A stretch of 64,000 nt of DNA from CAVQOB01 sp963714325 (GTDB taxonomy: Bacteria > Pseudomonadota > Alphaproteobacteria > Rhizobiales > Hyphomicrobiaceae). Below, one piece after another: positions 24,333 to 32,618 of the stretch. The translations under genes and the position numbers were made by a program. Each line of letters begins with the position of its first letter. The first letter of the stretch is position 1. A model generated the notes under the pieces. It had not been told where the DNA came from, made no database searches, and saw nothing but the letters and a program-made list of their open reading frames with translations. The stretch covers positions 248,001 through 312,000 of the forward strand of contig CAVQOB010000003.1 of assembly GCA_963714325.1 (NCBI GenBank), given 5' to 3'.

Positions 24333-24358
24333 GGGGCAGATCGCGTGTGATCTGCCCC
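24333..24358. terminator. Strong perfect hairpin between convergent genes
   Basis: A 10-bp perfect stem, GGGGCAGATC / GATCTGCCCC with loop GCGTGT, lies 11 bases beyond the stop of the minus-strand BMP gene and 191 bases beyond the plus-strand DUF2939 stop. There is no T-tract on either side, but stability and position suit transcript 3'-end formation or protection. Confidence 0.6.
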
Positions 24359-24369
24359 GCTGCCGGTAT

Positions 24370-25452
24370 TCACTTCGGCAGGGTGCCGTCGATGCCTTGA
24401 ACGTAGAAGTTCATGCCGGCGAGGTCGCCGTCCTTGATGGTCTCACCGGTTTTGAGGAACTCGGAGCCGTCCTGCTTTTTCAACGGGCCGGAGAACGGAT
24501 GGAACTCGCCCTTGGCGATTTTGTCCTTGACGGCATCGGCGGCGGCCTTGGCTTCAGCAGTGACCTTCGGTCCGTAGGCGCCAATGCTGAGCATGCCGGT
24601 GCCGAGCCCAGCCCAGACATCACCAGATTTCCAGCTGCCGTCCATGGCGGCCTTGACGCGTTGGATGTAGTAGGGCGCCCAGTTGTTGATCAGCGCGGTG
24701 ATCTGCGCATCCTTGCCGAAGTTCTCCATGTTCGAAGCCTGGCCGACGGCGAAGACCTTGCGCTCCTGCGCCATCTTCATGGCGGCGGGGCTATCGGTGT
24801 GCTGGAAAATGACGTCCGAGCCTTGATCGATCAGCGCCTTGGCGGCGTCGGCTTCCTTGCCGGGATCGAACCAGGTCGAGACCCAGACGATTTTGAATTT
24901 GACGTCGGGATTGACTGACTTGGCGCCGAGGTAGGCGGCGTTGATGCCCATGATCACTTCCGGAATCGGGAACGAGGCGATGTAGCCGACGGTGTTTGAT
25001 TTCGACATCTTGCCGGCTAGCACGCCGGCGACGTAGCGGCCTTCGTAGTAGCGGATGTTGGCGGTGGCGACGTTGTCGGCGCGCTTGAAGCCGGAAATGT
25101 GCTCGAACTTCACATCCGGATATTTGGCCGCAACCTTGATGGTCGGGTTCATGAAGCCAAACGAGGTGGTGAAGATGATCTTGTGGCCTTGCGCTGCCAG
25201 CTGGTCGATGACGCGTTCGGAGTCGGCGCCTTCGGGAACGTTTTCGACGTGGGTGGTCTCGACCTTGTCGCCGAACTCCTTCTTCACGGCGAGTAGGCCC
25301 TGGTGATGCTGGTAGCTCCAGCCGTGGTCGCCGATCGGGCCGACGTAGACGAAGCCGACCTTGGTCTTGCCTTGCGCGATCGCTGCACCCATGGCGCCGG
25401 TGAGGCCAAGTGCGGCCATGGCTGCGGTGATGGTTCGGATGAATTTGGACAT
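24370..25452 (-). CDS. BMP family ABC transporter substrate-binding protein
   Basis: 360 residues from ATG 25452 (MSKFIRTITAAMAALGLTGAMGAAIAQG), a typical signal peptide; the longer upstream reading overlaps the permease gene in another frame and is rejected. The PnrA/Med family pattern is clear: KVGFVYVGPIGDHGWSYQHHQGL, VIDQLAAQGHKIIFTTSFGFMNPT, VGYIASFPIPEVIMGINAAYLGAKSVNP, WFDPGKEADAAKALIDQGSDVIFQHTDSP. Members bind purine nucleosides or related compounds in the periplasm. It is the last gene of a four-gene ABC operon (ATPase, two permeases, receptor). Confidence 0.93.
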   Translation of the reverse strand: MSKFIRTITAAMAALGLTGAMGAAIAQGKTKVGFVYVGPIGDHGWSYQHHQGLLAVKKEFGDKVETTHVENVPEGADSERVIDQLAAQGHKIIFTTSFGFMNPTIKVAAKYPDVKFEHISGFKRADNVATANIRYYEGRYVAGVLAGKMSKSNTVGYIASFPIPEVIMGINAAYLGAKSVNPDVKFKIVWVSTWFDPGKEADAAKALIDQGSDVIFQHTDSPAAMKMAQERKVFAVGQASNMENFGKDAQITALINNWAPYYIQRVKAAMDGSWKSGDVWAGLGTGMLSIGAYGPKVTAEAKAAADAVKDKIAKGEFHPFSGPLKKQDGSEFLKTGETIKDGDLAGMNFYVQGIDGTLPK

Positions 25453-25514
25453 CGTCTGTTCCTTTTGATCGTCTGAGATATCGCGCGTGCGCTTCGCTGG
25501 TGTTGCAGTGTCGC

Positions 25515-26405
25515 TTATTGTGTCGCGGTGAAGGTGCGGCCGAGGCATGCCGGCGCATTGAGTTTCAAACGCGTTGCATCGCGCGAGATGAACACCAGAA
25601 CAGCGATCGTTGCAAGATAGGGAAGCATGGACAACAGCTGTGCGTCGATTTTCAGCCCGGCACCCTGTGCATGAAGTTGCAAAATCGAGATGCCGCCGAA
25701 AAGATAGGAACCGGCCAGCACGCGTGACGGGCGCCAGGCGGCAAAGACCACCAGCGCCAAAGCGATCCAGCCGCGGCCGGCGGTCATCTTCTCGACCCAG
25801 AACGGGGTTTGCACCAGCGAGAGGTAGGCGCCACCAAGGCCCGCCATGGCGCCACCGAAAGCTAAGGCGGCCATGCGGACGCCGACAACGGGGGTGCCGA
25901 TGGCGTGTGCTGCGTCGTGGTTCTCGCCAACTGCGCGGAGCACAAGGCCGGAGCGGGTGGTGTTGAGGAACCAGGTGACAAGGAACACGAGGGCGACCGC
26001 GATCAGTACCATGACATCGATGGAGGCTGCGCCCAACAGCGTGATCTTCGGGAATGTGCCGGTCGTCTTGCCCGCGTAGGACTGGCCGACGAGTGCCGAC
26101 AAGCCGAGGCCGAACAAGGTCAGCGCCAACCCGGTCGCGACCTGGTTCGACATCAGGACCTGCGTCAGGCAACCGAAGAGCAGCGCCATGGCCATGCCGG
26201 CGGTGATCGCCGCAAGCATGCCGAGGCTGTAGCTGCCGGTGGCGATGGTGACGGCAAACCCGGCGATGGCGCCGGTGATCATCATGCCTTCGACGCCGAG
26301 ATTGAGGACGCCGGATTTTTCGACGACCAGTTCGCCGAGCGCGGCGAAGATCAGTGGCGTTGCCGCAATGGCGATGCCGGTCAGGATGCTGAGCAGGAGT
26401 TCCAT
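25515..26405 (-). CDS. ABC transporter permease, nucleoside/BMP type, subunit 2
   Basis: 296 residues with about eight hydrophobic helices. The N-terminus MELLLSILTGIAIAATPLIFAALGELVVEKSGVLNLGVEGMMITGAIAGFA carries the E-x-SGVLNLGxEGMM motif of this permease family (BPD_transp_2). Further, AYLSLVQTPFWVEKMTAGRGWIALALVVFAAWRPSRVLAGSYLFGG is the cytoplasmic loop that meets the ATPase. It begins two bases after the stop of subunit 1, so translation is coupled. Confidence 0.93.
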   Translation of the reverse strand: MELLLSILTGIAIAATPLIFAALGELVVEKSGVLNLGVEGMMITGAIAGFAVTIATGSYSLGMLAAITAGMAMALLFGCLTQVLMSNQVATGLALTLFGLGLSALVGQSYAGKTTGTFPKITLLGAASIDVMVLIAVALVFLVTWFLNTTRSGLVLRAVGENHDAAHAIGTPVVGVRMAALAFGGAMAGLGGAYLSLVQTPFWVEKMTAGRGWIALALVVFAAWRPSRVLAGSYLFGGISILQLHAQGAGLKIDAQLLSMLPYLATIAVLVFISRDATRLKLNAPACLGRTFTATQ

Positions 26406-26407
26406 GG

Positions 26408-27514
26408 TCAGGCCGGATTTCCTATTCTGGCAATGCCGGTACCGCGTGTCCGCCAGCGGATGCGATAGTTCACCAGCAGGTCGGTGGCGAGCAGGAAAAA
26501 CAGGATCATGCCCTGGAAGACCTGGGTGGTGGCGCTGGGCAAGCTCATGGCCACTTGGGCGATCTCGCCGCCGATATGCGTCAATGCGAGCAGGAGGCCC
26601 GCGAACAGAATGCCGACCGGCTGCAAGCGGCCGAGGAAAGCAACGATGATCGCGGAAAATCCAAAGCCAGAGGGAAGCGACGGAACGAGTTGGCCAACGG
26701 GGCCGGCCGCTTCAATTGTGCCGGCGAGACCGGCGAGGCCGCCAGAAATCAACAGCGTCGTCCAGACGATGCGCTTTTCCGAAATGCCGGCGAAGCGCGC
26801 GGCGTCAGGCGCTTGTCCCAGCACGGCTGCTTCGAAGCCAAGCCGGTGTCGCTTGAACAGAAAGGCTGCGGCGGCGACAACGCAAAGGGCGATCGGAAAA
26901 CCGATGTGGGCGCGGGTTCTGGGGATCAGAATGGGGAGCAGTGCGCCCGGTTGGAACAAGCGGCTTTCGGGAAAGTTGAAGCTCTGCGGGTCGCGCAGCG
27001 GGCCATGCACCAGCACGCTCAGTAAGAGGAGGGCGACGTAGACCAGCATCAGGCTGACCAAGATTTCATTGGCGTTATAGCGGTTGCGCAAAAGGGCTGG
27101 GATCGCTGCCCAGGCCATGCCACCGAGGACGCCGGCGATCATCATCAGGATCAGCAGCCAGACGCCGCCGAGGGGATAGAACAGCAGCGCGACGCTGCCG
27201 CCAGTGATGGCACCGATCGTGAATTGCCCCTCGGCGCCGATGTTCCAGATGCCGGCGCGAAAGCCGATCGATAGTCCTGTTGCGATGAGGATCAACGGTG
27301 TCGCCTTGACGGTCAGTTCGGCGAGACCGCGCAGCGTGGTGAGAGGGGCGATGAAGATGAAGGTCAGCGCCGTCAGCGGGTCTTTGCCAATGGCTGCAAA
27401 CAGCGCGTAACCGGCGACGAGGGTCAAGGCGATGGCGAGAAACGGCGTCCACAGCAGCGCCGTCTGCGATGGCTCGGGGCGCGCTTCCAGCCGGAGTAAT
27501 CCAACTCTAGACAT
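26408..27514 (-). CDS. ABC transporter permease, nucleoside/BMP type, subunit 1
   Basis: 368 residues from ATG 27514 (MSRVGLLRLEARPEPSQ), overlapping the ATPase gene's end by 8 bases. About eight to nine helices; conserved ATPLILIATGLSIGFRAGIWNIGAEGQFTIGAITGG and ISGGLAGLAGTIEAAGPVGQLVPSLPSGFGFSAIIVAFLGRLQPVGI match the BPD_transp_2 permeases of BMP-type importers. It pairs with the shorter permease downstream to form the membrane channel. Confidence 0.93.
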   Translation of the reverse strand: MSRVGLLRLEARPEPSQTALLWTPFLAIALTLVAGYALFAAIGKDPLTALTFIFIAPLTTLRGLAELTVKATPLILIATGLSIGFRAGIWNIGAEGQFTIGAITGGSVALLFYPLGGVWLLILMMIAGVLGGMAWAAIPALLRNRYNANEILVSLMLVYVALLLLSVLVHGPLRDPQSFNFPESRLFQPGALLPILIPRTRAHIGFPIALCVVAAAAFLFKRHRLGFEAAVLGQAPDAARFAGISEKRIVWTTLLISGGLAGLAGTIEAAGPVGQLVPSLPSGFGFSAIIVAFLGRLQPVGILFAGLLLALTHIGGEIAQVAMSLPSATTQVFQGMILFFLLATDLLVNYRIRWRTRGTGIARIGNPA

Positions 27515-29048
27515 GGGCTGCGTCCTCGGCTGATTTGATTTGCGTTGCGCCACCCATGGCGATGCCGATGATGGCGGCGTTCAAGTCCTGGGTCGCGCGG
27601 GTTTCGGTCAGGCGGCCGCCAGCGATGACGGCGATGCGGGACGCAATCTGGAAAAGCTCATCGAGGTCCTGGCTGATGACGACGATGGCCGATCCGGCGC
27701 GCGCCAACACAAACAACTGCTGGTGGATGGCGGCAGCGGCGCCGGCGTCAACACCCCATGTCGGTTGCGCAACGATCAGCACGTCCGGCACTTGCAGAAC
27801 TTCGCGGCCGACGAGAAATTTCTGCAAATTGCCGCCTGACAATGCGCGCGCGGCGCTGGCGATGCCGGGGGTGCGAACATCGAATGTCTTGACGATGTCC
27901 TCGGCGAAGATGGTGGCGGACTTCCAATCGATCAAGCCGCGCTTGATCAATCGCATCTTGGTCGCGGCCGTCAACAACGTGTTTTCGACCAGCGACAATG
28001 CCGGCACCGCGCCATGCCCGAGCCGCTCTTCGGGGACACAACCGAGGCCGGTCATGCGGCGTTGCTGTGGGTGCATCTGACCGATCGGGGTGCCATCGAT
28101 CTGGATGGCGTCGGCGCGTTTGGCCTGCCGCTCGCCGATCAGGGTGCGCATCAGTTCATCCTGGCCGTTGCCGGCGATCCCGGCGATGCCGACGACCTCG
28201 CCGGCGCGTGCTTCGAGGGATATGTCGTGCAGCGAGACACCGAAGGGTGTTGTGGCGGGCAGGGTCAAGCGCTCGATCTTTAGGCGCACGGCGCCGGGGT
28301 TGCCCAGATCGCGGGTGGGTGGACGCAGAGACGTTCCGAGCATCATGCGGGCCAGGCCTTGCGACGTTTCCTGGCGCGGGTCGCAGGCTGCCACAACCTT
28401 GCCGGCGCGCAGGATTGTGGCACGCGAACAGAGGGCGCGGATTTCATCGAGCTTGTGCGAAATATAGAGGACCGAGCGGCCTTCGGCGGCAAGCTTGCGG
28501 AGCGTCTCGAACAGCACCTCGACTTCCTGCGGCGTCAGCACGGACGTTGGCTCGTCCATGATGATCAGGCGTGGGCCCTGCAGCAGACATCGGACAATCT
28601 CGACGCGCTGGCGTTCACCAACGGACAGCGTGCCGACATGGCGGTTGGGATCGAGGTGCAAGCCGTAGCGGGCGCCGACGGTGACGATGCGGCCTGCGAG
28701 ATCGCCTTTGGCGAGTTCGGGGCTGACGCCGAGGGCGACGTTTTCGGTGACGGTCAGAGCGTCGAACAGGGAAAAGTGCTGGAAGACCATGCCGATGCCG
28801 TGGCGGCGCGCGTCCGATGGGCGGTTGGGTTGGAACGGAGCACCATCGAGGTTCATGGTGCCGGCGTCAGGACGCAATATGCCGTAGATCATTTTGACGA
28901 GGGTCGACTTGCCGGCGCCGTTCTCGCCAAGCAGGGCGTGGATCTCGCCGATGTTGACGTCAAGGTCGACGGCGTCGACAGCCGTGACACCGGCAAAGGC
29001 TCGGCTGATCTGTCGGACGCTGAGCAGCGGGCGATCCGTCGCGGTCAT
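27507..29048 (-). CDS. ABC transporter ATP-binding protein, two nucleotide-binding domains (nucleoside/BMP type)
   Basis: 513 residues with fused NBDs. First domain: Walker A GENGAGKST near 40, Q-loop GMVFQHFSLF, signature LSVGERQRVEIV, Walker B RLIIMDEPTSVLTPQE, H-loop YISHK. Second domain: degenerate P-loop region GIAGIAGNGQDELM, signature LSGGNLQKFLVGREV, and VLIVAQPTWGVDAG in place of a full Walker B. Asymmetric NBDs are normal for this family. It energises the BMP/permease system and is the first gene of the operon. Confidence 0.94.
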   Translation of the reverse strand: MTATDRPLLSVRQISRAFAGVTAVDAVDLDVNIGEIHALLGENGAGKSTLVKMIYGILRPDAGTMNLDGAPFQPNRPSDARRHGIGMVFQHFSLFDALTVTENVALGVSPELAKGDLAGRIVTVGARYGLHLDPNRHVGTLSVGERQRVEIVRCLLQGPRLIIMDEPTSVLTPQEVEVLFETLRKLAAEGRSVLYISHKLDEIRALCSRATILRAGKVVAACDPRQETSQGLARMMLGTSLRPPTRDLGNPGAVRLKIERLTLPATTPFGVSLHDISLEARAGEVVGIAGIAGNGQDELMRTLIGERQAKRADAIQIDGTPIGQMHPQQRRMTGLGCVPEERLGHGAVPALSLVENTLLTAATKMRLIKRGLIDWKSATIFAEDIVKTFDVRTPGIASAARALSGGNLQKFLVGREVLQVPDVLIVAQPTWGVDAGAAAAIHQQLFVLARAGSAIVVISQDLDELFQIASRIAVIAGGRLTETRATQDLNAAIIGIAMGGATQIKSAEDAAHV

Positions 29049-29262
29049 GCCGGGATGTGCTTCGGTGGTGTTGGTGTCAGCAACATTGGGTTCTTTCCGC
29101 TGGTCGGCGTTTTCGCTTGTCGTTCGGGCCGCTCGTGGATCTGGCGTGCGCCGAACCCGGAGGCGCGATCGTACGGCGTTCCCTATACCGTGTGATTGCG
29201 CGTGTCGCTACATCAGGCGCGGGCGCTGCGTCGTCGATTTTGGGGCAAGTTGCTGGATTGTC

Positions 29263-29304
29263 GCAACCTCAGGCAGGCAACCTCAGGCAGGCAACCTCAG
29301 GCGG
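29263..29304. repeat. 14-bp tandem repeat, three copies, at the 3' end of the VOC gene
   Basis: Unit GCAACCTCAGGCAG at 29263-29276, 29277-29290 and 29291-29304 (last copy ending CGG). The third unit contains the stop codon of the minus-strand DUF3565-VOC gene, so a repeat expansion or contraction could alter its C-terminus. Confidence 0.8.
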
Positions 29305-30319
29305 GTTGCCAGGCCAGGACCACGCCGGCCGCGTCGGCTGCGCAGGTTATGCCGCGGCGATCACTGTGCGTTGCAATAACGATCGCGCCGAAACGCGGTC
29401 CATGACGGAGATCGATCGTCGTGCCGTCGAAACGCTTGGCGAAAGCCGCTGGAGTGAGGACGGTCAGGGCGTGCGGTCCGCAGGCGGCGGCGATGCCGCC
29501 GTCGACGGGCTGCGGCGTGCTGCCGGTGTAGCCGGTAATGAACCCCGTCAGTGTGGCGGGTGAAGGCGCGACAAGTACAACCTCGCGGACGCCGGCGGCG
29601 CCATTGTCGTGTTTTTGAAACGCGGGCTTCCAGAAGTTTTCGGGGAACTTGTTGTGGGAGGAAAAAAAGGCCGCGTGCGGCAGCTCCGTTGCTGAGGCGA
29701 AAGCGAGACTGAAGGCGACCTTGACCTTGTGTCCATCAGGCAGCGTTGCAGATCGCTCGAAATCGAAGGGCCGATAGGTCGAGAGGCCGGCTGCCGCAAA
29801 GCGCGCTGCGTCGGCCTTGCTGTCGGTCCCGGCGACGACGAGCATCGCGGCGCCCTGCAGGCCGTCGGCGAGGAAATCACGATTGAAGGCACCGAACGAA
29901 AAAATCGGTGGCGTCGCGTTCGGATCATGCGCGGTGAGCAAGTGCGGCCGATCGACCTCGAGGAGTTCGAGGAAGTTCTGACCTTCGAATTGCACGAGCC
30001 TGTTGGCCGTACCCCAGGGATGCTCGGCGCGGGGTGTCAGCGTGAAGCCGAGCGCCTCGTATTGTTTTGCGGCGGCGTCCAGATTTGGAATGGTGATGAC
30101 CACATGATCGATCGGGGGCGATGGCATCGTCGTTTGCTCCTGACACTTTGGGCAGTCGAGTGGATATGCCAGCATGGCTTGGCGTGTCGCGGGACTGATG
30201 ACCCAGGGACGCTCGACAAAAGGTGGGTTGTGGCGGACATGCTGGCGATGGCCACAGGCCGGGATGGCGACCCAATAATTCTCGTCGTCCTGTTCGAATG
30301 CGATGATCGCACGCCGCAT
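29297..30319 (-). CDS. DUF3565 domain fused to a glyoxalase-like (VOC) domain protein
   Basis: 340 residues from ATG 30319 (MRRAIIAFEQDDENYWVAIPACGHRQHVRHNPP); a GTG at 30337 is an alternative. Residues 1-60 are a complete DUF3565 unit: CGHRQHVRHNPP, RPWVISP, and LDCPKC at the end (probable metal-binding Cys/His set). From about residue 66 (MPSPPIDHVVITIPNLDAAAKQYEALGF) a VOC/Glyoxalase_3-like protein of about 275 residues follows without an intervening stop. Inside the joined frame, AGGAG lies nine bases before the second methionine, so the VOC part may also be translated by itself. The two domains are usually separate genes; whether this is a true fusion or loss of a stop is unclear. Confidence 0.8.
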   Translation of the reverse strand: MRRAIIAFEQDDENYWVAIPACGHRQHVRHNPPFVERPWVISPATRQAMLAYPLDCPKCQEQTTMPSPPIDHVVITIPNLDAAAKQYEALGFTLTPRAEHPWGTANRLVQFEGQNFLELLEVDRPHLLTAHDPNATPPIFSFGAFNRDFLADGLQGAAMLVVAGTDSKADAARFAAAGLSTYRPFDFERSATLPDGHKVKVAFSLAFASATELPHAAFFSSHNKFPENFWKPAFQKHDNGAAGVREVVLVAPSPATLTGFITGYTGSTPQPVDGGIAAACGPHALTVLTPAAFAKRFDGTTIDLRHGPRFGAIVIATHSDRRGITCAADAAGVVLAWQPA

Positions 30320-30417
30320 GGGATGGTTGTCTCGCACTTGACCAGGGAATTTGTCGCCCTCGCTCCGAGGACGCTATAACATGCGGACCGGGCGTCGCGA
30401 TGGTGATAGGAGACAGG

Positions 30418-30975
30418 ATGGCAGTGGAAAATCCGACCTGGGTGAACAACGTCCTGGCGTTCTGGTTCCGGGAGCTCACGCCCGCGCAGTGGTTTCGCAG
30501 GGATGATGCGGTGGATGCGACTATTCGCAAACGATTTTCGCCGGTTCATGCCCAGGCTGCAACCGCGACTGATGCGGCGTTGCTGCTCAACACCGATACG
30601 GCGCTCGGTGCCATTATCGTGCTTGATCAGTTTTCGCGGAATATGTTCCGTGGCGATCCTCGAGCCTTTGCATCCGACGACAAGGCGCTGCGGCTGGCGA
30701 TCGCCGCCGTCGCCGCCGGCCTCGACCAGACTCGCAGCCGCGATCATCGCTTGTTCCTGTACCTGCCGTTCGAGCACAGTGAAAATCCGGCAATACAGGT
30801 GCGATCGGTTGCGCTGATCGGGGCGCTTGGCGATGCGGAGCTGACGCGGTACGCCGAAGCCCACAAGGTGATCATTGACCGTTTCGGCCGGTTTCCGCAT
30901 CGCAATGCCGTTCTCGGACGTGCCACAACACCTGAAGAAGCGGCGTTTCTCAAAGAGCCGATGAGTCGTTTTTGA
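30418..30975 (+). CDS. DUF924 family protein
   Basis: 185 residues from ATG 30418, preceded by AGGAGA. The DUF924 core is evident: VLAFWFRELTPAQWFRRDDAVDATIRKRF near the start, ALGAIIVLDQFSRNMFRGDPRAFASDDKAL in the middle, RLFLYLPFEHSEN and FGRFPHRNAVLGRATTPEEAAFL at the end. The all-helical TPR-like fold has no established function. It is divergent from the DUF3565-VOC gene and followed by a NUDIX gene on the same strand. Confidence 0.92.
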   Translation: MAVENPTWVNNVLAFWFRELTPAQWFRRDDAVDATIRKRFSPVHAQAATATDAALLLNTDTALGAIIVLDQFSRNMFRGDPRAFASDDKALRLAIAAVAAGLDQTRSRDHRLFLYLPFEHSENPAIQVRSVALIGALGDAELTRYAEAHKVIIDRFGRFPHRNAVLGRATTPEEAAFLKEPMSRF

Positions 30976-31058
30976 ATGCTTGGGCACTTTGTTGAGCTTG
31001 CTTGCGGCGTGCCGGCACACTAGCAGACGGCTGCCGAATGATCAGACGGACCAATTCG

Positions 31059-31481
31059 ATGACGCGCGCCATCCAGACTTTTCAAGTCAGCCTCAAGGCG
31101 GCGATCGTGCGCGACGGCCGGTTGCTACTGCTGCGCGAGGCCGATACCGGCTATTGGGAACTGCCGGGTGGGCGGATCGATGTCGGCGAGGAGCGACTGC
31201 CGCAAGCGCACGTGCTGGCGCGCGAAATGGTAGAAGAGCTTGGATCTTTGGTGCGCATTGCGTTCGATGATCGCGCCGTGACCTGGGTCCGTCAGCAGCC
31301 CGACGGGGGGCACTTTCAACTGATCGTTGCTCGGATGGGCCGGCTCAAAGCCGGGGAGATCGTGTTGTCGCCTGAGCACGATGACAAGCGGTGGACTGAG
31401 CCTGCGGATTGGCTTGCCTTGCGTTTTCCGCCATTGTCGGATTATCCCGATGGTCTCGCGCGGCTGTGGGCTATGCTATAG
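31059..31481 (+). CDS. NUDIX hydrolase
   Basis: 140 residues from ATG 31059 (MTRAIQTFQVSLKAAIVRDGRLLLL); ATG 31038 is an alternative. The NUDIX region reads WELPGGRIDVGEERLPQAHVLAREMVEELG. The REMVEELG half is canonical, but about three extra residues sit between the first Glu and the Arg-Glu compared with the GX5EX7REUXEEXGU consensus. NUDIX enzymes hydrolyse nucleoside-diphosphate-linked compounds; the substrate here is unknown. It lies just upstream of queG (12-base gap). Confidence 0.85.
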   Translation: MTRAIQTFQVSLKAAIVRDGRLLLLREADTGYWELPGGRIDVGEERLPQAHVLAREMVEELGSLVRIAFDDRAVTWVRQQPDGGHFQLIVARMGRLKAGEIVLSPEHDDKRWTEPADWLALRFPPLSDYPDGLARLWAML

Positions 31482-31493
31482 CCTGAAACCAGC

Positions 31494-32618
31494 GTGACCT
31501 ATGACCTCAAATCCCTGATCAGCCGCGAAGCCTCAGCTGCAGGTTTCGACGCCGTGCGCGTCGCGTCGCCCAAAGCCATCGGGGAGGCGGGGCGGCAGCT
31601 TGACCAATTCATTGAAGCCGGGCGGCATGGCGACATGGACTGGATGGCGCGACACGTCGATCGGCGGCGGAGCCCGATAGCGCTTTGGCCAGAGGTGCGT
31701 TCGGTGATCATGCTGGGGCTCAGCTACGCGCCAGCGGATGATCCGATTGCGACCAAGGTTCCGGCCGGCTATGGCGTCGTGTCGGCCTATGCTCGGGGTC
31801 GTGACTACCACGATATCGTCAAGCAAGGGCTCAGCCGTGTGGCGCGGGCGCTGCAAGCGGAGAGCGGCGCTGATGTGAAAGTGTTCGTTGATACGGCGCC
31901 GTTGATGGAAAAGCCGCTGGCGGCCGCAGCAGGTCTCGGCTGGCAAGGCCGGCACACCAATCTCGTCTCGCGCGAGCATGGCTCGTGGTTGTTCCTCGGC
32001 GCCATCCTGACGACGGCGGAGATCGAACCGGATCCGCCGGAAAGCGATCACTGCGGGTCTTGCCGGCGGTGTCTCGATATTTGCCCGACTGATGCCTTCC
32101 CGGCGCCTTATCAGCTCGACGCGCGCCGCTGCATCGCCTATCTGACGATCGAACACAAAGGGCACATCCCCTTGGAATTCCGCGCGCCGATCGGCAATCG
32201 GGTGTTCGGCTGCGACGACTGCCTTGCGGTCTGCCCGTGGAACAAGTTTGCCGCAACATCGCGTGAGATCCGCTTTCGGGGCGGCGTTGAGACGGCAACG
32301 CCTGCGTTGAGCGACCTGTTGGCGTTGGATGATCAAGCGTTTCGTGCGTTGTTTCGCGGGACACCTGTTAAACGGACCGGCTGGAAACGGATGCTGCGTA
32401 ATGCGCTGATCGCGGCGGGAAACGCGGGAGATCGATTGCTCGTTGACGCTGTCAAGGCACATCTGAGCGATGAGGCAGCGATCGTGCGGGCGATGGCGGT
32501 CTGGGCGTTGTCGCGGCTGGTTTCTGCGGATGAGTTTACGGCGCTGGCCGAGCGGTTTCTCCCGCGTGAAGTCGACGCCGATGTGGTGGCCGAATGGACA
32601 AGGAACCCGTGCGCATGA
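31494..32618 (+). CDS. queG: Epoxyqueuosine reductase QueG
   Basis: 374 residues from a GTG at 31494. QueG reduces epoxyqueuosine to queuosine in tRNA, using cobalamin and two 4Fe-4S clusters. Both cluster motifs are intact: CGSCRRCLDICPTDAF and GCDDCLAVCPWNKFA. FVDTAPLMEKPLAAAAGLGWQGRHTNLVSREHGSW and LDARRCIAYLTIEHKG are characteristic. The C-terminal HEAT-like helices (residues about 290-370) are present. The stop overlaps the next gene's ATG (ATGA), so the SDR gene is co-translated, an arrangement common in alphaproteobacteria. Confidence 0.95.
   Translation: MTYDLKSLISREASAAGFDAVRVASPKAIGEAGRQLDQFIEAGRHGDMDWMARHVDRRRSPIALWPEVRSVIMLGLSYAPADDPIATKVPAGYGVVSAYARGRDYHDIVKQGLSRVARALQAESGADVKVFVDTAPLMEKPLAAAAGLGWQGRHTNLVSREHGSWLFLGAILTTAEIEPDPPESDHCGSCRRCLDICPTDAFPAPYQLDARRCIAYLTIEHKGHIPLEFRAPIGNRVFGCDDCLAVCPWNKFAATSREIRFRGGVETATPALSDLLALDDQAFRALFRGTPVKRTGWKRMLRNALIAAGNAGDRLLVDAVKAHLSDEAAIVRAMAVWALSRLVSADEFTALAERFLPREVDADVVAEWTRNPCA

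Noticed and set aside
25453..26172. An N-terminal extension of the BMP receptor frame
   Set aside because: It overlaps the permease gene in another frame and would hide the clear signal peptide that starts at 25452.
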